This document shows positions 1 through 7,687 of a stretch of DNA of 14,273 bases, in pieces. The notes beneath the pieces were generated by a model. That model was not told where the DNA came from and did not search any database. It saw nothing but the letters and a program-made list of their open reading frames with translations. Source of the DNA: Euperipatoides rowelli (Eukaryota; Onychophora; Udeonychophora; Euonychophora; Peripatopsidae); assembly GCA_003024985.2 (NCBI GenBank), contig PXIH01S0025687.1; one strand, given 5' to 3'. Each line of letters starts with the position of its first letter. The first letter of the stretch is position 1. The translations under genes and the position numbers were made by a program.

Positions 1-141
1 ATGATTGGTATTGGTGTTATTAACTGTGGGACTGCTGGTTTTTATGGTTACTTGAATGATGTTGAAATCCGGCACTGGTTGTACTTTGTAAATAAAGCTC
101 TCTGTTTATTATGTGTAAATAAAATGACTATACACTGGTAA
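1..141 (+). CDS. Open frame truncated at the left edge, unidentified
   Basis: The frame starting at base 1 stays open for 46 codons and ends at a TAA at 139-141. It begins with an ATG at the first base, so the true start or an upstream exon may lie outside the window. The peptide begins MIGIGVINCGTAGFYGYLND and is then rich in hydrophobic, Cys and Trp residues. It could be the end of a membrane-protein exon or a chance frame. AATAAA occurs near 92 and 119, inside the frame, so it is not a clean 3' UTR arrangement. I recognise no family. Stop codons are frequent in DNA of this composition, so 46 open codons is mildly notable but not decisive. Confidence 0.2.
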   Translation: MIGIGVINCGTAGFYGYLNDVEIRHWLYFVNKALCLLCVNKMTIHW

Positions 142-229
142 ATATTACCGACTAGCCAACTTTCTAGACAGCATACTAGAAATAATAAAGAAAAGTACAG
201 GTAACATAATTCCAAGGAATGGACAAACA

Positions 230-275
230 TTGGAGAGCTGATTGTCATCTAATGGTGATGGCAATCACTCTCCAA
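230..275. repeat. Short hairpin with 19 bp stem
   Basis: Arms 230-249 and 257-275 are reverse complements apart from one bulged base (C238) and one G-T type mismatch at T245. The loop is 7 nt (250-256). The stem has about 45% GC, clearly above the surroundings. It could be a small inverted-repeat remnant of a mobile element. It is short for an animal microRNA precursor. Confidence 0.6.
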
Positions 276-356
276 GGTAATGACAACTTTCATACAAAGG
301 AGAAGCCTTTTATAAAGTACAATCTAATTATATTGAATGTATAATTAGTAAATTAG

Positions 357-460
357 CATTGGATCGCTCATTCCAGAGTTAGAATATCTGTGACGCATTT
401 ACCAATTAAAGTAAACACGTCACAGATAAAAGCAAAACATATGGAATGCGCGAGCAAATG
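357..460. repeat. Imperfect fold-back, MITE-like or structured
   Basis: The inner part is ATCTGTGACG (386-395) paired with CGTCACAGAT (418-427). A CA/CA internal mismatch follows, then TTTAC (398-402) paired with GTAAA (411-415), closing an 8 nt loop. The outer part is CATTCCA (369-375) paired with TGGAATG (442-448), and GCTC/GAGC with a three-base insertion (CGC) in the right arm. The arms together cover about 100 bp with an asymmetric internal loop. This suits a diverged miniature inverted-repeat element. A structured RNA is possible but unsupported. Confidence 0.5.
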
Positions 461-807
461 TAAACAGAAGCTAAATAATTAAATATTACAATATTTAATA
501 AAATNATAGATTAAGATATGCAGACTCCATCATTGAATTAAGTAAACGACAGACCCTTTCTCAACACTTCAGTTTTATGGATTCACTTTGTATGAATGAA
601 TTTTGAATCATCACGACCATTAATAATATTAGAATATTTTCAATTAGTGAGAAAGGCCTCAAATATAAACTGTTTATCCATCAATTTGATAATCAAATGG
701 AAAGAGTGTTTTCTTTCTCAATGAATGGAATAATAAATGACAGACTATTCTGAAATATTAATAATTAATTTCACATATTTTTTTCTAAGAGTGCAGATAC
801 GAATTTA
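461..807. other. AT-rich stretch, nothing recognised
   Basis: No convincing frame, repeat or RNA gene was seen on either strand. There is an N at 505, which indicates an unresolved base in the assembly. Confidence 0.6.
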
Positions 808-948
808 TTACGCCTCAATAATAGTCGTCCATTTACAGTTGAAGTTGTCTGTGCACTTTAGCAATTCACAAAACAATCTGATGTCGACTCTATTATGGTT
901 GTGACATTTGCAAAACAAACCCCCATACTCCCCAGAGCCATACTTCAT
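808..948 (-). CDS. Small Cys-rich open frame, possible exon or remnant
   Basis: On the minus strand an ATG at 946-948 opens 46 codons, ending in TAA at 808-810. The frame is open for 5 further codons upstream. The protein has five Cys, including a CKC pair, in the segment GLFCKCHNHNRVDIRLFCEL, and a basic-aromatic tail. Base composition is more balanced than the flanks. An AATAAA overlaps the stop region (GCGTAATAAAT), which would suit a 3' terminal exon. No domain family is recognised and no clear upstream splice acceptor is present, so it may equally be a transposon remnant or chance. Confidence 0.25.
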   Translation of the reverse strand: MKYGSGEYGGLFCKCHNHNRVDIRLFCELLKCTDNFNCKWTTIIEA

Positions 949-1108
949 AGTAATGTAAGGGATTCAGTGCACTTAGGACTCTGACTAACAAGAAAGAAAA
1001 AAAAATCTATATTCAGAATGTGTAAAGTTATGGAAGAAGTAAAAATAATAATGGAGGTTATACACAACAGATAATGGTGGAATTGAGTTGTTCTTTTAGA
1101 CAAAATGA

Positions 1109-1135
1109 GTTATTTCAAGAAGAGCTTGAAATAAC
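1109..1135. repeat. Perfect 11 bp hairpin
   Basis: GTTATTTCAAG (1109-1119) and CTTGAAATAAC (1125-1135) are exact reverse complements around a 5 nt loop. No T run or other signal assigns a function. Confidence 0.6.
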
Positions 1136-1405
1136 AATCATTTCCTCTATCAGGAGACCTGTAATTAATGTAAGAGCAAATAAATATAAAGAAAATACAT
1201 TGAAGATACAATGGGTATGAGGGGGGCCAAGGATGAGTATTTGAAACATTTTTTTTTAAACTTTAGGAGATGAAAATAGAGAGGGTGATGTAATTAAGGA
1301 ATAGGATGGAGAGGCTGAAAGTAAAAGAAGAGTGGTATGATATTGGGGTTTCATGGTGTGGATAAATAAGGATTAATGCTTTAAGTGACTCCATATACTG
1401 TATAG

Positions 1406-1480
1406 CAGCGGTTTTCAGCCAGTGTTCCGGGGAACATGGTGTTCCATAAGAACTTTGGAAGTGTTCAGTGAAAATTACTT
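1406..1480 (+). mobile_element. hAT-like transposon end fragment
   Basis: The segment starts CAGCGGTTTTCAGCCAGTG and continues with repeated GTTCC/GGAAC motifs and AACTTTGG. This resembles the common animal hAT terminal pattern CAGNGGTTCTCAAC followed by tandem TGTTCC units (family knowledge recalled, not searched). The matching opposite end and an 8 bp duplication were not found, so it is a truncated or decayed copy. A related sequence with GGAACAC and AACTTTGG lies at about 13820-13858. Confidence 0.45.
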
Positions 1481-1489
1481 TATATGAAT

Positions 1490-1790
1490 TAAATGTGATC
1501 AAAAAGTACAACACTTATCTCGTTGTATTACATTTTGACAACAGAATGACTAATTAAACAGTAGATAGGTAGGAAAGGTACATAAGTGGAGAAGTAATAG
1601 ATTGGGTGGGAAGTCCTGGAGTAGGATGGTGACTGAGAGGTTACAGAAGATCCCAGAGTGGGGAAATAGGCAACAGCTTAACAAGTAGTTAAATGAAAGT
1701 ATACAGTTGTTCCAAGTGGAGATGTTATGCAGTCCGAGCAACTCAGTAGCACACTAGGGATATAATTTTGGAGGGGGTTGGGTTTTATAA
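1490..1790. other. G/A-rich low-complexity region, no gene
   Basis: The plus strand is rich in GG and AG words such as GGTAGG, GGATGG and GAGTGGGG. It resembles the G-rich tracts at 1270-1360 and 8041-8155. The open minus-strand frames here follow from that purine bias and carry no recognisable protein signature. Confidence 0.45.
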
Positions 1791-1857
1791 AAAGTTGATG
1801 AGCTTTTTATTCTTCTTCTTCTTATTATTATTTAACTCAAAAAATGTTTATTGTGTG

Positions 1858-1879
1858 GGGGGCAGGATCTCTTGCCCCC
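1858..1879. repeat. GC-rich hairpin GGGGGCA/TGCCCCC
   Basis: GGGGGCA (1858-1864) pairs exactly with TGCCCCC (1873-1879) around an 8 nt loop. It lies immediately upstream of the 53 bp repeat array and is far more GC-rich than its surroundings, so it may be part of the same repetitive element. Confidence 0.5.
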
Positions 1880-1929
1880 TTCCTGGAGCAACTGGTACCG
1901 GAACTACAGTTAAAAGCGGTTGTTTTATA

Positions 1930-2181
1930 AAAGCGCAAGGGAAATTTTAAAAAATGAATGAATATAAGCGCATCTCAGGCAAAAGCTGCAGGCAAATTTC
2001 AAAAATGAAGGAATATAAGCTACATCCCAAGTGAAAACGCAAGTGCATTTTTGAAAAACAAAGTAACATAATCACCCTTCCGTATCAAAGCACAAACAGA
2101 ATTGTGAGAAGTGAAACGATTTGAGCTTACTCCTGGTTTAAAGCGCACACCATAGACATGAAATTGAGCATCCTTCCCAAA
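1930..2181. repeat. Degenerate tandem array, about 53 bp unit
   Basis: Units begin with AAAGCGCA-like words at 1930, 1982, 2035, 2087 and 2140, giving spacings of 52, 53, 52 and 53. The first two units share AAATTTYAAAAATGAAKGAATATAAG-type cores followed by a CATCYCAGG-like end, and later units are more diverged. The period is not a multiple of three and the open minus-strand frame across it (2020-2268) has no recognisable domain, so a minisatellite within an older repeat is the best reading. An isolated copy lies at 3093-3146. Confidence 0.6.
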
Positions 2182-2369
2182 ATATTTTTTTTTTTTTTGA
2201 GTTTGGAATATTAACAAGTTCAAATACTGATTCACAGTAATGAAATTAATGCACAAATCAAATTGCAAAATTAAAGAGATATACAGTACTGATAATTTGT
2301 CAGCTTAAAAAAATAAAAATTCTAAATATCCGGGGTTTTTTTTAAGTCTGGTAAATTACCCAACATTTT

Positions 2370-2404
2370 TATTTTATTCATCTTGTAACAAGATGAATAA
2401 AATA
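2370..2404. repeat. 35 bp near-perfect palindrome
   Basis: TATTTTATTCATCTTGT (2370-2386) and ACAAGATGAATAAAATA (2388-2404) are exact 17 bp reverse complements around one central base. A weaker extension continues on both sides with an AATA insertion on the right. The palindrome GGTAAATTACC lies just left at 2350-2360. There is almost no loop, so it would extrude as a cruciform and is not a microRNA-type hairpin. Confidence 0.75.
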
Positions 2405-2848
2405 AATAAAAAATTTTCATCAATCTATTAAGCTACCAAGTAAAGGTCAGGTATTTGCAGAATCAATAAACATTAATGGTGCAGAAAACAAAATGAGAGT
2501 GAATTAACCTTTCCAGTGCAAGATAGTAAAAGGTCAACAACTAGCCTGGCTAAACTAAACGAGATAAATGCAATGTCCACATTAAACTACTCTTTAAATT
2601 TCATATAAACATTTAAAGAAATGAAAGATTGGCAGCGTCTACAAGTTTCATGTTTTTTTAAATGATGGCTTCCAAGTTGATCTTATATGAAAAAAAAATT
2701 TTTGACACTTTTATTAGGCCTATAATAAACTTGTGTACTGAAAGGATTTGAGGTCCCTCCATAGCCTTTGTATTCTCACCATTGAAATACACAATGTTTT
2801 TAATATTGCGATTTTCATTAAAACATTCAAATTTTATGCAAATTTATA
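2405..2848. other. AT-rich stretch, no gene seen
   Basis: No frame, RNA gene or repeat was recognised. It includes short homopolymer runs and a TAGGCCTAT word near 2716. Confidence 0.5.
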
Positions 2849-3070
2849 TTGCCCCCATACATACAAACCATATATAAAAAAAGAAAATTGGTCAAAGATC
2901 GCTCCCTAAATGTCAGGGAAAATTTTGAAGATATATACGAGTATGTATATGCCAAGTGCAAGATTTCAGGCAGGTCTTCTATTCAAAGCACAAGGTTTTT
3001 GGCAGTCCTCTTGGTGAAAGACGCATTTGAGGAAATGTCAAAAACATCCAATTTCGAACTCCCTTCATAG
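2849..3070 (+). CDS. Unidentified 73-codon open frame, doubtful
   Basis: The frame is open from TTG at 2849 (not an ATG) to a TAG at 3068-3070. Its middle part, including NVRENFEDIYEYVYAKCKIS, looks moderately protein-like, with mixed charged and aromatic residues and better base balance than the flanks. No acceptor with a pyrimidine tract precedes it and no donor ends it. It lies between copies of the 53 bp repeat, some of whose words (AAAGCACAAGG, AAAGACGCA) recur inside, which argues for a repeat-derived frame. No family is recognised. Confidence 0.15.
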   Translation: MPPYIQTIYKKRKLVKDRSLNVRENFEDIYEYVYAKCKISGRSSIQSTRFLAVLLVKDAFEEMSKTSNFELPS

Positions 3071-3092
3071 CAAAGTTCCAGACAAATTTGTC

Positions 3093-3146
3093 AAATCGCA
3101 AAGCTAATTTTGAAAAATGAATGAATATAAGTGTGAGCTTTTGCCT
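3093..3146. repeat. Isolated copy of the 53 bp repeat unit
   Basis: It shares TTTTGAAAAATGAATGAATA and the flanking CGCAAAG word with the unit at 1930-1981, over about 40 bp with few differences. It lies about 1 kb from the main array. Confidence 0.6.
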
Positions 3147-3318
3147 GTGAGTTTAGGGTAAAAAAAAAAAGAATCAATTTGATCTCTGACAGAAACACGT
3201 CTTCAGTCTGTGATGAAAAAAAGATGGTCAGAGATGAAATTGCTTGGTTAACATTAACCTGGAAATCAATTAAAAGAAAATCAGGAAAGAAAAAATATTT
3301 AAATAATCCAAGACTTAC

Positions 3319-3365
3319 TTGTATTTCATTGTAGCGCTTTAAAGCTTTCCGAGAAAGTTCTTCAT
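3319..3365 (-). CDS. Candidate 47 bp internal exon, unidentified gene
   Basis: On the minus strand a T-rich tract ends in TTTAG at the acceptor (AG at 3366-3367), and the segment ends CAA followed by GTAAGT (donor GT at 3317-3318). Both sites are close to consensus. Only one frame is open: two bases complete a codon, then EELSRKALKRYNEIQ, ending in phase 0. The peptide is charged and helix-like, as in a coiled-coil protein, but I cannot name it. Downstream acceptors at 3259-3260 and 3208-3209 would give introns of 60 or 111 nt, and both keep the frame (continuing VNVNQAISSL or TEDVFLSE). Partner exons upstream were not identified. It is a real exon candidate but unproven. Confidence 0.4.
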
Positions 3366-3420
3366 CTAAATTAAAAAAACAAAAAACAAAGACATTATCA
3401 AAAAAAAAAATTAAAAACAT

Positions 3421-4303
3421 AAAGCAAACAATCCTTAATATTAAAAAGCAAAATTTTAGATTTCTTATTAATTAGATTTTAATTTTAACTAGCAAATAAT
3501 TTTAAAAGTATTCCATCAAATAACAAAAGACCTAAAAACTGTACAAAATTTAGTCAAATAATAAACTTTGGAAAACATGGATATGACCAACAAAAGAATT
3601 ATCTTAGAATGCTGACTAAATGTGTCTCCCCAGATAATATACTACCCCTATTCCATGACCCAAGTTCTAGTTTGCATTGTCTCTAAATAATTGGGCAATC
3701 CCTCAATTTAGTATTTTCAGTTGATTTAAATGATAACGCACCATCTTCACTTTTTGATATTTTCTGTGCATTTAAAGGATTTCAGATAATATACAGTTAT
3801 GTGTGGCAGCATTTTGTGGTATCACATGGTTTAACATAATAAACTAATAGAATGGCATATACAACTACTTGTGCATGCTCTATTGCTTTCTAACTAAAAC
3901 ATATTATAGGTTATCTTTACTAAGCTTTAATGAGAAAATATAGTACACAAGTGAGAATATTATTTTAATGATAAGGGATCATTAAAGTAATGATGTCAAT
4001 ATTAATTAAATTCAGTAAACAAACTCAAACTACTATAATTTTAGAGGAGTTATTTTCCATCTGTAAATACATCGTACTTGCAAAGATGACTCCATCTTTG
4101 TTTTTTGTGATATAAAAAAAATGCAGTGCAAATATTAAAAGCAAATTGTGAGTCGGTTCTTGTCTAATGGATGTATAAAATGTATTTATTTCAGAGTTAT
4201 AGAGCAAATTGTTTTTATTTATTTAATCAACATTGGTCTATTAAACTAATTTGGTGTAGAAGGATCTACGACGTATATACAAATGTAGCAGAATAATAAG
4301 AAT
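3421..4303. other. AT-rich, probable intron or intergenic DNA
   Basis: I see no convincing frame, RNA gene, tandem repeat or transposon end. If the exon at 3319-3365 is real, this stretch would be upstream intron of that minus-strand gene. Confidence 0.5.
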
Positions 4304-4734
4304 TGTTAAAACCTGACACCATTAGAAAAGGAGGAAACATCAGAGAGTGTGACTCAAGACAAGAATGGCTCAAGAAGAAAAAGGAAGAAAACCTAAAACC
4401 TATAGTTCAATTTGTGCCTTTATAGACTAAGAAACCTAGATAAAATATACTATGTCTCAATATAGAACCAAGAAGAGCAAGAATAACCTTTTATGTCTGA
4501 GAGCCTCACCTCACTTCTTTGGAACTCTTAGTCAAGAACCAGCTATGTGTCTAAAGCCACTGAGATTGTTCACCGCTCGTAAGAATAGTTATAAAACTTA
4601 ATAGAAACTTCAAAACTTAATGCATAGGTATTTTCCTCAAAGGAATACTCATGCAGCAAAGAGATTAAACTTTAATAAACATATTATTACTACCAAATCT
4701 CTATCTCTTTCCTTATTTTTCTCTCCCTTCCACA
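4304..4734 (+). mobile_element. LTR-like segment of a retrotransposon
   Basis: The 431 bp segment begins TGTTAAAACC and ends CTTCCACA, so it has TG...CA ends with a short TGT/ACA inversion. It carries AATAAA at 4674-4679 near its 3' end, followed by a pyrimidine-rich tract, the usual order for an R-U5 region. Two bases after the end comes TGGTATCACCAG (4738-4749), which resembles a tRNA primer-binding site because it starts with TGG, complementary to the CCA tail. No second copy lies in the window and no gag or pol was recognised, so it would be a 5' LTR with a stub of leader. A short frame MAQEEKGRKP... (4365-4430) within it is probably chance. Boundaries are inferred from motifs only. Confidence 0.4.
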
Positions 4735-4749
4735 CTTGGTATCACCAGA

Positions 4750-5441
4750 TTGATTGCCCATCCCAGGCTCTTAAGTTCTGTAGAAAGTAAACACTAATCA
4801 GAGATGAGTAAATAATGTTATATTTCTATAAAACAAAACAACAATAAAGTTTCTATCTATCATTTTAATGCAAAAGTCTCTAGAGGCATATTCTCAGACA
4901 TACAGCTAAACTCAATATAAATTTAATGCAATTTCTTTTGTCAATATTACTCTTATGGCACTTTAAAAAACTAAAAAAATTAATTCAAAGCCAACTAAGA
5001 GTAAACTTACAAAAACTCTCTCTCAAAAAAAGATTAAGTTACTGACTAATATTTTAATAGAGTCTAAATGCATATTTTCAGCCCTACGCTAAATTGAGAA
5101 CGACAAAATCAATCATCGCCATTGTATAACATTAATTAATTTAATTCATTTCAGAGTTTTAACACATTTTTATATTTCCATAAACATTTTTCTTATAGGC
5201 TTTAAAGAAAATTAAAAAACTAACTNGGAGCTTTAAAATATTACTGCTGATTGAATACATAATATAACAATATATTTATTGCCTTTAAAGTGGTATATCA
5301 ATGCTATTTCAACTTCATTGATTTATGTGGGGGTTTTTTTGAAAAAAAATGCTTGTTTAATTAATCAATTTGTTTGTAATATTCGGTCCAAAAATGCATC
5401 AAAATTCAACTTTTATTCCAATATGTATCAAAATATAAATT
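4750..5441. other. AT-rich stretch, no gene recognised
   Basis: It contains an N at 5226. An open frame at 5279-5482 starts on TTG and is AT-biased with no domain signature, so it is not called as a gene. If the LTR call is right, the first part would be retrotransposon leader that then decays. Confidence 0.45.
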
Positions 5442-5506
5442 CAGACGCTGACGTCAAGTCTATAATTTTAGTAAATGGATAGCAGCTTTATTTTATTATT
5501 TACAGT

Positions 5507-5533
5507 CCTAACCTTACCCTTACCCTAACTCCT
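5507..5533. repeat. Degenerate telomere-like CCTAA/CCCTTA tract
   Basis: The tract is a run of CCTAAC, CTTACC, CTTACC and CTAACT words, close to the C strand of animal telomeric repeats (TTAGG in many arthropods, TTAGGG in others). It is only about 27 bp and imperfect, so it is an interstitial remnant at most. Confidence 0.35.
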
Positions 5534-5539
5534 ACTACG

Positions 5540-5590
5540 TATCCTAGGATTCAAGCCTAGATTATCCTAGGCTTGAACCCTAGGATAATC
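5540..5590. repeat. Nested palindromes built from TATCCTAGG
   Basis: Arms 5540-5560 and 5567-5587 are 21 bp reverse complements with one mismatch and a 6 nt spacer. A second overlapping palindrome uses ATTATCCTAG (5561-5570) and CTAGGATAAT (5580-5589). Three copies of TATCCTAG in alternating orientation allow two mutually exclusive hairpins. The tract directly follows the telomere-like repeat. Confidence 0.75.
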
Positions 5591-5708
5591 TAGAGGTGAA
5601 ATAATCCTTTTTTGATCGCAGATGTTAAAAACACGGTAATTGTCACTTATTGGATACCATTTCTAGGTACTTCTATGAGAATGTAGATCAATGATCTAAA
5701 GGCTGATT

Positions 5709-5766
5709 TTTTATTTGCAGTCGGTGGCTTTTATAAAGGCAGCTCAAAACAAACACAAATAGGCTG
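5709..5766 (+). other. Weak 3' terminal exon candidate
   Basis: A T-rich tract ends in GCAG, followed by a frame of 13 codons (SVAFIKAAQNKHK) and TAG at about 5762, with AATAAA close after. Acceptor, stop and poly(A) signal are in the right order, but the peptide is too short to mean much. Confidence 0.12.
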
Positions 5767-5789
5767 AAAATAAACCTTTAACTGTTTGT

Positions 5790-6660
5790 ATTAGCAATAA
5801 AAAATATAATCTCTAAGAATGTTTAAGAAATATTATTAAAAGCTTTGGAAATAATAGTTAATTTGTTCTCATTATCGTGTAAAGTAAATAAGTTAACGTA
5901 TAAAAGCCTCCAGGAGGTTTTTTTTTCTTAAAATTGACTTCAATTTCAACAATTATCTCAAAATTTTATGGATTTTATATTAATGCTAAGAAAGTAACTT
6001 TTTTCTCAGTTCCTTTTTTTTTCTTCTTCAAAACTTTATAACACTTTTGTTGACTATTCTTCCAAACAATAACATAATGAAGTCATGACTAGCATCTGGA
6101 TCTCAGATATGCAGTTTCCTCCAGTCCCAAAACCATCGAGATTTAAACCTTTGGCTACGTCAATTTAACGTCAGCATCTGGGTTTTATTTATTGTAAACA
6201 ACGTAGAAACTTTCAAATTTTTATATGTTTCAGTTTAAATTTTCCAAATTGATTAATTAAACAAATATTTTTAGGTGAAACTAAACATAAATCAATTAGA
6301 AATAAATCATTGATAAACCACTTTAAGGTTGATTAGTGACCAGTTCTAAGCAAGTTACACGATAGTGCTGTAAAACTACAAATACAATCAATAATATTAA
6401 TGACAGTGACAATACATTTGATTAAATTACTGAAATTAATTAATTAACTGTTATGTTATACTAATGGCTGATTTGTAAGTTGTTCTTCAATCTAACAGTA
6501 TAGCTGAGAATTCTATATGCATCATGCAACTTTTGCATTAAACTCAAATTGCAACTTTATTGATGTTTTGTTTTGTTGTGAGTTTACAAAAATGTAACAT
6601 AAATTTTCTCATCTTTGTGTTTGGTTTTTTTAGTTGTTTTAAAGCCTTATAACTACAATG
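5790..6660. other. AT-rich stretch, nothing firm
   Basis: No gene or transposon is supported beyond the weak inverted 16-mer at 6165-6180. A 15-mer AGTGCTGTAAAACTA at 6364-6378 recurs exactly at 7021-7035. Confidence 0.5.
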
Positions 6661-6666
6661 TTAATT

Positions 6667-6694
6667 GGGGGATCAGAGGGGTTGGGGGGCAGGG
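6667..6694 (+). promoter_or_regulatory. G-quadruplex motif
   Basis: There are four G runs of 5, 4, 6 and 3 bases with loops of 6, 2 and 2 bases, which meets the usual G3+N1-7 pattern on the plus strand. It stands out in this AT-rich setting. No gene start is seen beside it, so a regulatory role is only a possibility. Confidence 0.6.
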
Positions 6695-7020
6695 CTAAAA
6701 TTATTAAATAATTAAATTAATTGATATATACTACTAATTGTTGCCGTTGTTATTTTCAATTTAGTTGTATAGTAGAGAAACCTTTACATTAAAACACCAG
6801 AGAGTAAATTTATCAAAGCTTTGATTTTGAGTATTTATGGTAGTTTAATGTTATTTACTCAGCTTTGAGGTAGTTGATTGTTTTAAAAATAAGTGCCCTA
6901 AGGCCGTCATTAACAAAATAAGGGTCATATACATATTTGCCACCTAAGTAAATAAATTAATACCTGCACAATTATAGTTAATATTTAGTTATGGCTAATA
7001 TTTATATTGCATTCGTGAAA

Positions 7021-7098
7021 AGTGCTGTAAAACTAGTGATAGCACTATCGACACCATCAAAAGTTTTTGATAGTATTGTTTTTTACTATCGATAGTTT
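7021..7098. repeat. Cluster of ACTATCGATAGT-type palindromes
   Basis: The region contains the 15-mer AGTGCTGTAAAACTA (exact copy at 6364-6378), GATAGCACTATC (7038-7049) and ACTATCGATAGT (7085-7096). AGCACTATCG (7042-7051) is the exact reverse complement of 6360-6369. The octamer TATCGATA is the DREF-binding core known from Drosophila. DREF itself has hAT-type ancestry, so the motif may mark either regulation or transposon ends. Confidence 0.45.
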
Positions 7099-7099
7099 A

Positions 7100-7680
7100 A
7101 ATGTGGATAGTTAACAGAAATGGAAAGTTTTCAAACTGCGACAAACTTTTTTTTTTTTTTGCAAAGTGAAACCCAATTAACCACTAATTTTTTATATACA
7201 ACAGAATTTAAGCAGCCTATGTAAAAACCATTGAGTTTTACATTATGTTTCTTTAATATTATTGGCATTATTAAATTTTTATTTATGATTTTAGCAATAG
7301 TTACTGTTATTTTATTAAAAAAAACTTTCTATTAGATCTATAGGTAAATAATGATATTTCTACAGTAAAAGATTTGGATTAGATTTTGATGTTCACATTT
7401 AATTTTCTAAATTTTTTTATGCAGCAAAATTAATGGCTGCTAAATGACTAGTAGTAGATTTTTGTTCATTAATATAAAGCAATTTTTATATTTCATTTAT
7501 TAATCTAAATAAGGGCAGATGTCAATTATAATTCAGAGTTAAAGACAAAAAAGTTTATAAAAACTATACAAAAATATGAGTTGAGTGTAGTAAATAATAA
7601 ATTAAAAAAAAATTAAAATTGCAGATGTGTCAAATGAAACAAACTGTAACATTAAAATTACAAATGAAAAATATATGCTA
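7100..7680. other. AT-rich stretch, no gene seen
   Basis: It holds only homopolymer tracts and short AT words. No frame has recognisable coding character. Confidence 0.5.
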
Positions 7681-7687
7681 GCAGGAA

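Larger units (their letters stand above)
5442..6180. mobile_element. Possible decayed element between inverted 16-mers
   Basis: CAGACGCTGACGTCAA (5442-5457) and the reverse complement of 6165-6180 (CAGATGCTGACGTTAA) agree at 14 of 16 bases. The left copy contains the octamer TGACGTCA. The interval is about 740 bp and holds the telomere-like and palindromic tract. Homology does not clearly extend beyond the 16-mers and no target duplication was found, so this is tentative. Confidence 0.2.

Noticed and set aside
1768-1950. Open frame with signal-peptide-like start (MSFLFFFFLLLFNSK) and three Cys
   Set aside because: The Phe/Leu run is coded by a TTC/TTA microsatellite, the middle by the GC hairpin and the end by the 53 bp repeat. 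No splice or promoter support is visible.
2020-2268. 82-codon minus-strand frame
   Set aside because: It runs through the 52/53 bp tandem array, whose period is not a multiple of three, and shows no domain.
4025-4207. 60-codon minus-strand frame
   Set aside because: AT-biased residues, no domain, no splice or repeat support.
4684-4790. Minus-strand exon after TTTACTTTCTACAG
   Set aside because: The acceptor looks good, but the only open frame ends in a stop without a sound donor, and the sequence reads better as an LTR end with primer-binding-like site on the plus strand.
5901-5926. CCTCC-A-GGAGG followed by a T run, like a bacterial terminator
   Set aside because: The loop would be one base, and the setting is animal DNA.
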